Origin: Rhodocyclaceae bacterium UBA5602
Lineage (GTDB): Bacteria; Pseudomonadota; Gammaproteobacteria; Burkholderiales; Rhodocyclaceae
Length of the DNA stretch: 22,303 nucleotides
Reading direction: 5' to 3'
NCBI GenBank assembly: GCA_002424865.1
Contig: DILC01000018.1
Span: forward strand, 1-22,303
Shown: one piece after another, positions 7,632 through 15,717 of the stretch
Numbering within the stretch: the stretch's first letter is position 1
How the letters are laid out: the number at the start of each line of letters is the position of its first letter
The notes under the pieces: model-generated
Seen by the model: the letters and a program-made list of their open reading frames with translations, nothing else
Databases searched by the model: none
What the model was told of the DNA's origin: nothing
Position numbers and translations under genes: made by a program

Positions 7632-8738
7632 TCATAATCTGCGGGTTGCGCCGATGGCGACAGGGATGCGCCGCTGGCCGAAATTTCCGCTGAACGCTTC
7701 AAACCGTCCGGCGAGCGGTGCCTGGCAATCCGGGCAATTCCCCTCCGGGGTGAGGCGGTATTGGGCAATCCGGTGCCAGTCGCGGACAATCAGCGGGGCG
7801 TGGCAGGCCGGGCAGGATGTGGTGCCGCCTGCCGGGTCATGCACGTTGCCGGTATACACATACTCAAGCCCGGCATGGCGCGCAATCTCGCGGGCACGGG
7901 TCAGCGTCGCGGGCGGGGTGGCGGGTATGTCCGGCATTTTGTGGTCGGGATGGAAGGCCGTGAAGTGCAGCGGTACGCCAGGCCCCAGTTCGCGCATGAT
8001 CCACTGGCTCATCGCGGCAAGCGCTTCATCCGAGTCGTTTTGTCCGGGGATGAGCAAGGTGGTGATCTCGAACCATACGTCCGTATGATGTTTAAGGTAG
8101 ATCAAGGTATCGAGTACCGGCTGCAGGTGCGAGCCGGTGAGCTTGAAGTAAAAGTCTTCGCTAAATGCCTTCAGGTCTACATTGGCGGCATCCATTTTGG
8201 CAAAAAAGTCGCGCCTTGGCTGATCGTGCATATAGCCCGCTGTGACTGCCACGGTCTTGATGCCGCGGGCATGGCAGGCATCTGCCACGTCCATCGCATA
8301 TTCGGCAAAAATCACCGGATCGTTATAAGTGAAGGCGACGCTTTTGCAGCCATGGCGTTCGGCCGCATCGGCGATGGCCTCAGGGGACGCCTGATCCATG
8401 AGCTTGTCCATGTCCCTGGATTTGCTGATGTCCCAGTTCTGGCAAAACTTGCAGGCCAGATTGCAGCCCGCCGTGCCGAAAGACAATACGCTGCTGCCCG
8501 GATAGAAGTGGTTGAGCGGCTTTTTTTCAATGGGGTCAATGCAAAAACCGGAGGAGCGCCCGTAGGTGGTCAGGATCATCTGATCGCCAACACGCTGGCG
8601 CACAAAGCAGGCACCTTTTTGCCCATCATGCAGTTTGCAGTCACGCGGGCATAGGTCGCACTGAATGCGGCCATCCTCGATGGCATGCCAGTAACGCGCC
8701 GGGTAGTTCGACGGCGTTGCCATTGCTGCAGATTTCAT
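7632..8738 (-). CDS. amrS: AmmeMemoRadiSam system radical SAM enzyme
   Basis: This protein of 368 residues belongs to the radical SAM family that accompanies MEMO and AMMECR1 proteins. The [4Fe-4S] motif is CNLACKFC (Cys92, Cys96, Cys99). The N-terminus carries CDLCPRDC plus a further Cys at about 44, and the C-terminus two pairs, CPAC (309-312) and CPDC (335-338), that look like a metal-binding ribbon. FGTAGCNL, VAFTYNDPVIFAEY, DLKAF and FHPDHKM are family blocks. The true reaction is not established. ATG 8736-8738 is preceded by GGAAGGAG and overlaps the amrA stop as ATGA, so translation of amrA and amrS is likely coupled. Earlier in-frame ATGs lie inside amrA and are rejected. Confidence 0.93.
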   Translation of the reverse strand: MKSAAMATPSNYPARYWHAIEDGRIQCDLCPRDCKLHDGQKGACFVRQRVGDQMILTTYGRSSGFCIDPIEKKPLNHFYPGSSVLSFGTAGCNLACKFCQNWDISKSRDMDKLMDQASPEAIADAAERHGCKSVAFTYNDPVIFAEYAMDVADACHARGIKTVAVTAGYMHDQPRRDFFAKMDAANVDLKAFSEDFYFKLTGSHLQPVLDTLIYLKHHTDVWFEITTLLIPGQNDSDEALAAMSQWIMRELGPGVPLHFTAFHPDHKMPDIPATPPATLTRAREIARHAGLEYVYTGNVHDPAGGTTSCPACHAPLIVRDWHRIAQYRLTPEGNCPDCQAPLAGRFEAFSGNFGQRRIPVAIGATRRL

Positions 8739-9427
8739 CGCGACGGCTCCTTCCATTTGCTCACGCCATAAATTGACAGGCGAACCTCCTCGGCCCAAAA
8801 ATCAGCCGGCAGCCCGGCTTTGTTTTTCAAATGCGCCAGAAATAGCTCGGGAGTTGGTAATTGTTCCCACACCTGGGGCAAGAAGGTGCTGCGGTAGTGG
8901 CGGTATTCCAGCACCACGCCATCCATGCCAGGGCGTAAAGCGTCCAGCGCTTCACGCTCGCTATTGAATTCAATAGGCTGGATGGCCGAAAGCAAGGAAA
9001 CCTCGATCTCTGTGATATCCAGTTCTGCTGCCTGCAAAGGGGCGAAGCGCGGATCGCTAAAAGCCGCAGCCAGAGCGTTGGCCTTGATGTCAGCTAGCAG
9101 GGTGCGGTGTGCCTCCAGCGTGCCAATGCAGCCGCGCAGTTCTCCCTTTTGGGTCAGGGTAACAAAACTTGCCCCCGGCTGGTGCAGGCGCGGGGCGTCC
9201 GCAAGAGGATTGTTGTTTGAACCTGTTTCCGGGAATCTGACCGTAGGGAATGCAGAGCCGTCCCTGGACAAGGATTCGTCCGCTCCGCCCGGCTGCCCGA
9301 GTGCGCTGGCGATAGTGGTGCGCGCAATGGGCAAGAGCAGGTTGCCGAGTTTTTCGGCGGCGGTCGCGGCTCCGCTGTCCGGCCTGGTTTTGCGTGCAGC
9401 GGTTTTTTCTGCGATATCAGTGTGCAT
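8735..9427 (-). CDS. amrA: AmmeMemoRadiSam system protein A (AMMECR1 family)
   Basis: This 230-residue protein has the AMMECR1 domain, recognised by GASFVTLTQKGELRGCIGTLEAHRTL (LRGCIG at about 97-102), AFSDPRFAPLQAAEL and the C-terminal FLPQVWEQLPTPELFLAHLKNKAGLPADFW. Biochemical role is unknown in bacteria. Between the first helix (SALGQ) and the GASFVTL strand lies a low-complexity stretch, roughly residues 46-80 (GGADESLSRDGSAFPTVRFP and NNNPLADAPRL), longer than I expect for the family. The start ATG 9425-9427 overlaps the end of amrB by 11 bases; an ATG three codons earlier (9434-9436) is equally possible. Longer frames run into amrB and are rejected. Confidence 0.92.
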   Translation of the reverse strand: MHTDIAEKTAARKTRPDSGAATAAEKLGNLLLPIARTTIASALGQPGGADESLSRDGSAFPTVRFPETGSNNNPLADAPRLHQPGASFVTLTQKGELRGCIGTLEAHRTLLADIKANALAAAFSDPRFAPLQAAELDITEIEVSLLSAIQPIEFNSEREALDALRPGMDGVVLEYRHYRSTFLPQVWEQLPTPELFLAHLKNKAGLPADFWAEEVRLSIYGVSKWKEPSR

Positions 9428-10229
9428 GGACGTCATTCTCATACAGGGCAAAGGCGGCATAACCCACCACGCGGCTCTTGTCGCCAGCCGTATCGCCAGA
9501 ATTGCGCAGATCAAGCAGCGCTGGCTTTAGGCCATGGTGACGGGCGGCCAATAACAGGCCATTCATTGACGTGGCACCGCAGGCTTGTTGGTGAGAAAGG
9601 TCGGTACGCAAATCAAGCACAGCTTGCGCCGTTGTCGCATCCAGCTGTTGTGCGGCAGGGTAAGGCAAGTAGTGCGACAGGTCGGAACTCACGACAATCA
9701 GCGTCTCGTCACCGCCCCACAGGCGCTCCAGAACTTCCGCCACTTCGGCGGCGCTGGCGTCGCCCACCGCCAGCGGCACCAGTTTGAACTCTTTCAGCAC
9801 ACTTTGCAAAAATGGCAGATGAACTTCCAGGGAGTGCTCCCGCGCATGGCAACGGTCATCCATCACCACTTGCGGCAGGTCAGCCAGGCTGGCCAGTGCC
9901 GCTCGATCCAGCTGCACTTCCCCGAGCGGACTGGCAAAGGCCGCCACGCCGGGGGCGGCCAGGCCACCTATTGGCACATGATGAACCGGTCCGAGCAGAA
10001 CCACGCGGCGTATTTTGTCGCGTAGCGGACGCAGCAGCGCATAGGCGCTGGCAGCAATCGCGCCAGAGTAGATATAACCGGCGTGCGGCACAATGATGGC
10101 CTTGGGAGGGTGAGCTTGCTGGTGGGGTTGGGCTTGCCCAAGAAAGTGCTGCACCTGGTCGAGCAAGCGGGTGGCTTGCGCCGGGTAAAACAGGCCGCCA
10201 ACGGCGGCTGGACGAATGCTTATGGACAT
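9417..10229 (-). CDS. amrB: AmmeMemoRadiSam system protein B (MEMO family)
   Basis: This protein of 270 residues belongs to the MEMO family, related in fold to class III extradiol dioxygenases. RPAAVGGLFYPAQ opens the domain. The likely metal or active-site residues are visible: His49 in VPHAGYIYSG, His83 and His84 in LLGPVHHVPIGG, Asp183 and His186 in VVSSDLSHYLPY, and Cys217 in ACGATSMNGLL, matching the His/His/Cys set discussed for human MEMO1. EHSLEVHLPFLQ is another family block. ATG 10227-10229 has GAGAGG at a good distance; the open frame upstream to 10400 is intergenic. It is first in the amrB-amrA-amrS-hydrolase operon. Confidence 0.94.
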   Translation of the reverse strand: MSISIRPAAVGGLFYPAQATRLLDQVQHFLGQAQPHQQAHPPKAIIVPHAGYIYSGAIAASAYALLRPLRDKIRRVVLLGPVHHVPIGGLAAPGVAAFASPLGEVQLDRAALASLADLPQVVMDDRCHAREHSLEVHLPFLQSVLKEFKLVPLAVGDASAAEVAEVLERLWGGDETLIVVSSDLSHYLPYPAAQQLDATTAQAVLDLRTDLSHQQACGATSMNGLLLAARHHGLKPALLDLRNSGDTAGDKSRVVGYAAFALYENDVHAH

Positions 10230-10361
10230 GGGAGCCTCTCGATCAACTTTAGAGTTCTTATATGGCGACAATTGCCATGAACTCAATAGGTTTATGTGCC
10301 GAATCGGCGCTATTTCAGCATTTTGATCCATTTCTGTATGGGCGGCTGGAGTGCCTGTACC

Positions 10362-10367
10362 TATAAT
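10362..10367 (+). promoter_or_regulatory. Possible -10 box for the M17 aminopeptidase
   Basis: A perfect TATAAT lies 68 bases before the chosen ATG. No good -35 hexamer is found 16-18 bases upstream, so the promoter assignment is tentative. If real, transcription begins near 10374, which rules out the GTG at 10370 and supports the downstream start. Confidence 0.35.
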
Positions 10368-10435
10368 GGGTGATCTGCTTGAATGACCCAAGCGCCGCAC
10401 TTGCCCTGAGCCGTTGCCTGAGACGGATTAACAAC

Positions 10436-11926
10436 ATGACCTCACCTCACCTCATTATTCACCCCGCGCATGATTTTTCCGCGTTAAATGCTGTATCGCA
10501 CACCCTGATCGTTATTCCCGAAAGTGCCACTTTGCCGACTGGGCTGCCAGCACGCGCGCAGTGGCTGGCGGTATTAAAGCGCCGGGCCAGCAAGCCAGCC
10601 GAGTTGGCGAAAACGCCGCTGGCAATTGATTTGCCCGATGGTCGGCGGGTGGCATTGGCGATGCGCGACGCAAAGCTCTCCCGGTTTGAGCAACTCACGC
10701 GCTTGCGCTGTGCTGTGATGCTGTTACTGGAAGATAACCCCAAACAATTGGCCTTGTGGGCAACAGACGCAGCTGTTGCCCGTGACCTGCTCTTTACCGC
10801 ACTGGTCAATGGCGTACCGCTGCCAACGCGGAAGAAAAAAACCGCAGTCTCGGTTGCGGCCCCAGTTGCAAGCGCAGTCGCCAGAATTGAATTATTCAGT
10901 CCGCTCGGTGCCGAGGATATCAAGCCTGTCGTCGCTTTGGCCAAGGCTAATTATCTGGCGCGGGAATTAACCGCCCTGGCACCCAACGAGCTTACACCCG
11001 CAAGCTATCGGCAGCGCATCCGGCGTTTGGCCAAGGCGCAGGGTTTGCTGGTCGGGGAATATGACGTCAAGGCACTGCGGAAAATGGGTGCAGGCGCATT
11101 TTGTGCCGTAGCGCAAGGCTCGGCCGTGGATGATGCGGCGATTGTTCATGTGCGGTATCGGCCGAAAAAAACCAGCAAACCCGCAGGCCGAAAATTAAAA
11201 AACATTGCCTTGGTCGGCAAGGGCATCTGTTTTGATACGGGCGGCCATAACCTCAAGCCGGCGCGCTATATGGCGGGCATGCATAAAGACATGAATGGTT
11301 CTGCCGTGGCGCTGGCTCTGACGCTGGCTGCAGCAGAAATGAAGTTGCCCGTGGCGATTGATTGCTGGCTGGCGATTGCACAGAACCATATTTCAGCCAC
11401 CGCTTATAAACAGGACGACATTATTACGGCGCTGGATGGCACGACCATAGAGATTGTCCATACCGATGCAGAAGGCCGCATGGTGCTGGCCGATGCGTTG
11501 ACGCTGGCGACGCGCAGCAAGCCTGATCTGGTGGTTGATTTTGCGACGCTCACGGGCTCAATGAAGGCAGCGCTGGGTACGCGGCAAGCGGGGGTTTTTG
11601 CTACAACACCTGGCCTGGCAGGTTTGGCCGTCGCGGCAGGCGCGGCCAGTGGCGAGCGCGTGTGTGCCTTTCCTTTGGCGGAAGATTACGCGCCAGCGCT
11701 TGATTCAAAAGTCGCGGACATCAAGCAATGCAGCATGGAAGGAGAGGCCGATCATATTCTGGCGGCATTATTTTTGCGCCGCTTCACGCATGGATGCGAG
11801 TGGATACACATGGATATTTCCGCGTCGCGCTGCACGGGTGGTTTGGGCGCTGTGGCGACAGACCTGACCGGATTTGGCGTTGCCTGGGGCGCTACCTTAG
11901 TTTCACAGTGGCTTGCCAATGCTTGA
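10436..11926 (+). CDS. M17 leucyl aminopeptidase family protein
   Basis: This 496-residue cytoplasmic metallopeptidase should remove N-terminal residues from peptides with two metal ions. All M17 metal ligands are present: Lys262 and Asp267 in VGKGICFDTGG, Asp285 in MHKDMNGSA, and Asp344 and Glu346 in HTDAEGRMVLADAL, with catalytic Lys274 (NLKP) and Arg348. The N-terminal domain (about 1-160) is divergent, and HTDAEGR and HKDMNG differ from the NTDAEGR and KYDM.G of classical PepA, so this is a non-canonical M17 branch, not PepA itself. The frame opens at GTG 10370, but ATG 10436 gives a better N-terminus. It is transcribed divergently from amrB across about 206 bases. Confidence 0.92.
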   Translation: MTSPHLIIHPAHDFSALNAVSHTLIVIPESATLPTGLPARAQWLAVLKRRASKPAELAKTPLAIDLPDGRRVALAMRDAKLSRFEQLTRLRCAVMLLLEDNPKQLALWATDAAVARDLLFTALVNGVPLPTRKKKTAVSVAAPVASAVARIELFSPLGAEDIKPVVALAKANYLARELTALAPNELTPASYRQRIRRLAKAQGLLVGEYDVKALRKMGAGAFCAVAQGSAVDDAAIVHVRYRPKKTSKPAGRKLKNIALVGKGICFDTGGHNLKPARYMAGMHKDMNGSAVALALTLAAAEMKLPVAIDCWLAIAQNHISATAYKQDDIITALDGTTIEIVHTDAEGRMVLADALTLATRSKPDLVVDFATLTGSMKAALGTRQAGVFATTPGLAGLAVAAGAASGERVCAFPLAEDYAPALDSKVADIKQCSMEGEADHILAALFLRRFTHGCEWIHMDISASRCTGGLGAVATDLTGFGVAWGATLVSQWLANA

Positions 11927-12099
11927 TTTCGCAGGATTTTTTTAAATTATCCATTTTGCATGTGACCTTGCCATCAGTTAGTGCTAGATTCGCATCAGGC
12001 GTCTTCTGATTGACATGCCATCCACTTAGACGAACTTGTTTTGGAACCTTTATCCCTTTTTCATTGTTCGAAGATGGAACAACATCTGGAACCAATCCA

Positions 12100-12954
12100 A
12101 TGAAAGCCACCAATAATCTTTGGAACTTAATGGCGATTGTTGCCGAGGTTTTGTTGATTGCCTTCGTGTCTTATCGCCAGTCTGCCACTTATTATTCGGT
12201 TGACGTTTTTTATTGTCTGCCCATCATTCATGCCGCACGGCTAAGCTCCTTGCGGGCATTGCGGCGGTCTGATACCCACATGCCGGTGGTTGTTGGCATG
12301 GTGGTGGGGTTGATCTGGACGACGGTGGAATTTCTTGCGGTTTATCCAGACTACCCTTGGGCTGCCTGGGTATTGAATAGTTTTGCGCGTAGCGTGACCT
12401 TTATCGTCATAGGGCGCGTGATGGCTAAAGTGTGGCGCGAGCGTGAGTTTGCGCGCCGGGATATGCTGACTGATTTGGCAAATCGTCTGGAATTTACCGA
12501 ACGGTTTGCCGCTGAGCAGGCACGCAGTGCACGCTCGGGCAAGCCTTATTCGTTGTTGTTTATCGATATTGACCAGTTCAAGCTGCTCAATGACGAACAG
12601 GGACATCATGCCGGTGATCAGGCCTTGAAGCTTGTCTCCAAGATACTGACCAATAACTCCAGATCAAGCGATGTAGTGGCTCGATTTGGCGGGGATGAAT
12701 TTACTTTGCTGTTTTCCGAGACTGATGAGGCATCTTGTGATGTCTTGGCCAAACGCATTCATGTGCTGGCAAAAAATGCGTTTGCTGAGCATGGCTGGCC
12801 GATTGATTTATCCATGGGTTCTGTGACCAGTGTTGGCACTAACCGGACGATTACTGAGCTTTTGCAAATTGCCGATGGCGAAATGTATGTAATGAAAAAG
12901 AGTGCCAGGGCAATCCAGGCAAGCGGGGATGCTGTCAGCGGCGCGGGTGGGTAA
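12100..12954 (+). CDS. Membrane-anchored diguanylate cyclase (GGDEF)
   Basis: This 284-residue protein makes cyclic di-GMP from two GTP. Hydrophobic segments at about 9-27, 60-80 and 88-108 suggest an inner-membrane N-terminal sensor part with no named domain. The GGDEF domain begins at DMLTDLANRLEF (121) and continues through LLFIDIDQFKLLNDEQGHHAGDQAL to an intact RFGGDEF (active site 197-201). The inhibitory-site motif RSSD lies five residues before GGDEF (188-191), so product inhibition is expected. The C-terminus beyond 270 is short and low in complexity. ATG 12100 is chosen over the TTG at 12010 because the latter would add a polar, unlikely N-terminus before the first membrane segment. 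Confidence 0.9.
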   Translation: MKATNNLWNLMAIVAEVLLIAFVSYRQSATYYSVDVFYCLPIIHAARLSSLRALRRSDTHMPVVVGMVVGLIWTTVEFLAVYPDYPWAAWVLNSFARSVTFIVIGRVMAKVWREREFARRDMLTDLANRLEFTERFAAEQARSARSGKPYSLLFIDIDQFKLLNDEQGHHAGDQALKLVSKILTNNSRSSDVVARFGGDEFTLLFSETDEASCDVLAKRIHVLAKNAFAEHGWPIDLSMGSVTSVGTNRTITELLQIADGEMYVMKKSARAIQASGDAVSGAGG

Positions 12955-13026
12955 ATACATCCCAAGGCTTTGGCAGGGCGCGCAGCCAGTAAAAAATCAT
13001 GTCATGTTTTATTCAGGAATGAATGT

Positions 13027-13704
13027 ATGAGCGAACCATCAAAAACAGAAACCTTGGAAACGATAGAACAAACCGTAGGCGCAAATCCCGATGCGGCGGT
13101 GATCTGGATGCATGGTCTGGGTGCGGATGGGCATGATTTTGCGCCTATCGTACCAGCGCTGGCCTTGCCTGCGTCGCTCTCGGTGCGCTTTGTCTTTCCC
13201 CATGCGCCGGTGCGTCCGGTAAGCATCAATAATGGCATGGCCATGCGCGCTTGGTACGATATTTTTTCCTTGGGCGGCGGACCCGAAGACGAGCAGGGCT
13301 TGCGGGCTGCCCAGCAGCGGATCGAAGCGCTCATCGCGCGTGAGCGGGCGCGTGGCATTGCGGCTGGCCGCATTGTGCTGGCCGGCTTTTCGCAAGGCGG
13401 TGCGGTGGCCTTGATGACAGGCTTGCGCCATGACGAACGCTTGGCCGGGGTGATGGCTTTATCGACTTATCTGCCCCTGGCGGCCAAGCTCGATGAGGAG
13501 CGGCAAGCCAGGAATGCGGATGTGCCGATCTTCATGGCGCATGGCGAAGACGATGCGGTGATCAACCTCTCTCGCGCAATGAGCTCACGGGATGCTTTGT
13601 TGACGTTGCATTACCCTGTTGAATGGGCAAGCTACGCGATGGGGCATGCCGTTTGCCCCGAGGAAGTTGCCGATATTAGCGCTTGGCTAGGCCGGGTGCT
13701 GTAA
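13027..13704 (+). CDS. Serine carboxylesterase/phospholipase-type alpha/beta hydrolase
   Basis: This protein of 225 residues belongs to the bacterial carboxylesterase family related to eukaryotic acyl-protein thioesterase. AAVIWMHGLGADGHDF supplies the oxyanion hole, GFSQGGAVAL the nucleophile Ser122, FMAHGEDDAVI the Asp (175/176) and YAMGHAVCPEE the His207. The insert FPHAPVRPVSINNGMAMRAWYDI is typical of the family. No signal peptide is visible. ATG 13027 has AGGA upstream; earlier in-frame starts to 12970 lack support. It converges with mog, only 10 bases separating the two stops. The physiological ester is unknown. Confidence 0.92.
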   Translation: MSEPSKTETLETIEQTVGANPDAAVIWMHGLGADGHDFAPIVPALALPASLSVRFVFPHAPVRPVSINNGMAMRAWYDIFSLGGGPEDEQGLRAAQQRIEALIARERARGIAAGRIVLAGFSQGGAVALMTGLRHDERLAGVMALSTYLPLAAKLDEERQARNADVPIFMAHGEDDAVINLSRAMSSRDALLTLHYPVEWASYAMGHAVCPEEVADISAWLGRVL

Positions 13705-13714
13705 CGCCCGGGGC

Positions 13715-14311
13715 TTAAATAGTCGGCGCTGGCTTGACGGCGGATTTGGGTCGAAAGGCTTTCACAATCGCTTCGTGGGTCTCGATGTAAGGCCCGCCGA
13801 TCAAATCAATGCAGTAAGGCACGGCAGCGAAAATCCCCGGCATGCACGTTTGGCCTGCGTTGTCTTTCACGCCTTCCAGGGTTTCTTTGATGGATTTGGG
13901 TTGGCCGGGCAAGTTAAGAATCAGCGATTGCCCGCGAATGACGCCTACCTGGCGCGAGAGGATGGCCGTAGGCACAAAGTTTAGCGAGATCTGCCGCATT
14001 TGCTCGCCAAAGCCGGGCATGATCTTGTGCGCTACGGCAAGTGTCGCTTCCGGGGTGACATCACGCAGGGCAGGACCCGTGCCGCCGGTGGTGAGCACTA
14101 AATGGCAGCCTTCGACATCGCAAAGCTCGATCAAGGTTTGCTCAATCAAGGCTTGCTCATCCGCAATCAAGCGCGACACCATGCGCCATGGCGTGCTGAT
14201 GGCGGCGGTAAACCAGTCCTTTAGCGCGGGTAAGCCCTGGTCGGCATACACGCCGCCGCTGGCGCGGTCAGAGATGGAAACGAGGCCGATGCGCAATTCG
14301 TTGGTTGTCAT
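13715..14311 (-). CDS. mog: Molybdopterin adenylyltransferase
   Basis: This 198-residue enzyme activates molybdopterin by adenylylation before molybdate insertion. IGLVSISDRASGGVYADQGLPAL is the Mog N-terminus; LVLTTGGTGPALRDVTPEAT (TTGGTG at 74-79) and LILNLPGQPKSIKETLEGV are the nucleotide and MPT contact loops. Length fits Mog (about 195) rather than the shorter MoaB. No other molybdenum cofactor gene is in the window. The last residues, KPAPTI and stop, are encoded by the core of the interspersed word, which forms a short C-terminal tail beyond the conserved fold. Confidence 0.94.
   Translation of the reverse strand: MTTNELRIGLVSISDRASGGVYADQGLPALKDWFTAAISTPWRMVSRLIADEQALIEQTLIELCDVEGCHLVLTTGGTGPALRDVTPEATLAVAHKIMPGFGEQMRQISLNFVPTAILSRQVGVIRGQSLILNLPGQPKSIKETLEGVKDNAGQTCMPGIFAAVPYCIDLIGGPYIETHEAIVKAFRPKSAVKPAPTI
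13721..13733 (+). repeat. Interspersed word, 13-base core, copy 3 (3' end of mog)
   Basis: AGTCGGCGCTGGC is exact, but the A-run is broken (AAAT instead of AAAA). In mog sense it is GCCAGCGCCGACTATTT, encoding PAPTI, and it ends within a few bases of the stop codon, between two convergent genes. Confidence 0.7.
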
Positions 14312-14521
14312 GAGTTTTATGTACGGAGAATGTTGGCGGGGCTGATGCCGAGGAGATTAAAACGGATATGGAGCACGCTATTCCAGCATTTTAATGTGAT
14401 CATAGACGCGGTATCATCAAGGGCAATGGCGTTCGTTTCGTGCCGGTTGTTTTGATGTGGCGGCTGACGTATTTTCGATAAGCATGGCTGATAACTAAAG
14501 AATGGGTGTGATAGTCAAACG

Positions 14522-15286
14522 ATGGCGAACAGTACCGATAAGCTGATGGCGGACGAGATGGGCGCCTCCGCAAACCCCGATATGGATCGCATGATGAAGA
14601 ATGCAGTGGCAGGGGAAGAAGCTGGCCTGCCCGTTATGGACGAGAACGTCAAGGACCGCACGGTGACCATTATCGCGATTATCAGCATTACCGTGGTGGG
14701 CTTGCTTGGTTTGTGGGTGATTGTCGGCGCGATGCGTTCGAGTGATTCAGCTGGCGACGGGACTGCGATGGTGCCCAAAACCGTTGCTTCAGGACAATTG
14801 ATGCCGCGCACTGACAAAAGTTTGCCTGTTTCACCGCCAACGCCTGGGACTTTGCCTGCAACACCTGTGGCGGGTATGGCCGATATGGGGGCCAATGTAA
14901 TAAAAATTACGGGACAGGTTGCGGGTGACAAATTAACCCAGCCGCAACCTGTTCCAGGGGCTTTGCCCGCAGCAAAAAAGACTGTGGTTGAAACAGGAAC
15001 GCCTGCGGCCACCGGATCAGAAACGGCAGATGTCCTCGTTTCAGAGCCACTCATAAAGCCTAAAAAGCCGCGTCCTGTACAGCAGTATGGCGTGCAGTTG
15101 GGGGTGTTTAATTCTGTTGCCAACGCGGAAAATTTACGCAAGAAAATGCAGGCGCAGGGCGTGCCGGTGGTGATCGAGTCGCGTGTGCACATCGGGCCAT
15201 TTGCTACGCAGGCGGAAGCTGACAAAGCCCGCGCCAAACTCAAGGCCATGGGTATCGAAGAGAGTGCCATGGTGATTTTGAAGTAG
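14522..15286 (+). CDS. SPOR-domain membrane protein
   Basis: This 254-residue protein probably sits in the inner membrane with its C-terminus in the periplasm. An acidic and polar cytoplasmic part (1-45) is followed by one membrane segment at about 47-70 (VTIIAIISITVVGLLGLWVI). A Pro/Thr/Ala-rich linker (about 80-180) leads to a C-terminal SPOR domain (about 188-254; YGVQLGVFNSVANAENLRKKM and HIGPFATQAEADKARAKLKAMG). SPOR domains bind denuded glycan at division sites, so a role near the septum is likely but not shown. The start lacks a strong Shine-Dalgarno. The upstream 210 bases (14312-14521) show no other gene. Confidence 0.88.
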   Translation: MANSTDKLMADEMGASANPDMDRMMKNAVAGEEAGLPVMDENVKDRTVTIIAIISITVVGLLGLWVIVGAMRSSDSAGDGTAMVPKTVASGQLMPRTDKSLPVSPPTPGTLPATPVAGMADMGANVIKITGQVAGDKLTQPQPVPGALPAAKKTVVETGTPAATGSETADVLVSEPLIKPKKPRPVQQYGVQLGVFNSVANAENLRKKMQAQGVPVVIESRVHIGPFATQAEADKARAKLKAMGIEESAMVILK

Positions 15287-15336
15287 GCATTGCCGGGTTT
15301 TTTGTTCGTTTTACATTTTTGGAAAAGATTGAATTT

Positions 15337-15717
15337 ATGACTAGGAAGATCATTGCAACAACTGCCGCGCCTGCCGCCATTGGCACTTACTCGCAAGCCG
15401 TACAAGCGGGCAATACCGTGTATTTGTCCGGCCAGATCGGCTTGGATCCTTCCACCATGCAGATGGTGGAAGGCATAGACGCGCAGATCGTGCGCGTGTT
15501 TGATAACCTCAAAGCCGTGTGCGAAGCGGCAGGCGGGAGCCTGAACGATGCTGTGCGCGTGACGATTTATTTGACGGACTTGGCCAATTTTGCCAAGGTG
15601 AATGAAGTCATGGCGCAGTATTTCACCGCACCTTATCCCGCGCGTGCGGCGGTGGGGGTGAAAGCCCTGCCGCGCGATGCCTTGGTTGAAGCCGACGCGG
15701 TTTTGGTGCTTGGCTGA
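15337..15717 (+). CDS. RidA family enamine/imine deaminase-like protein
   Basis: This 126-residue protein of the YjgF/YER057c/UK114 family is expected to hydrolyse reactive enamines such as 2-aminoacrylate released by PLP enzymes. TYSQAVQAGNTVYLSGQIGLDP is the N-terminal signature, and YPARAAVGVKALPRDALVEADAVLV the C-terminal one with the key arginine at about 103. Length is normal (about 125-130) and it should form a trimer. ATG 15337 is used; a TTG six codons upstream is less likely. It overlaps the annotated start of recG by 41 bases, so the two may be co-transcribed. Confidence 0.94.
   Translation: MTRKIIATTAAPAAIGTYSQAVQAGNTVYLSGQIGLDPSTMQMVEGIDAQIVRVFDNLKAVCEAAGGSLNDAVRVTIYLTDLANFAKVNEVMAQYFTAPYPARAAVGVKALPRDALVEADAVLVLG

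Noticed and set aside
12010..12015. TTGACA as a -35 box for the diguanylate cyclase gene
   Set aside because: No acceptable -10 hexamer is found 15-19 bases downstream (AACTTG occupies the expected place).
15287..15336. GGCATTGCCGGGTTTTTT as a terminator of the SPOR-domain gene
   Set aside because: The stem is only three or four pairs long, too weak to call.
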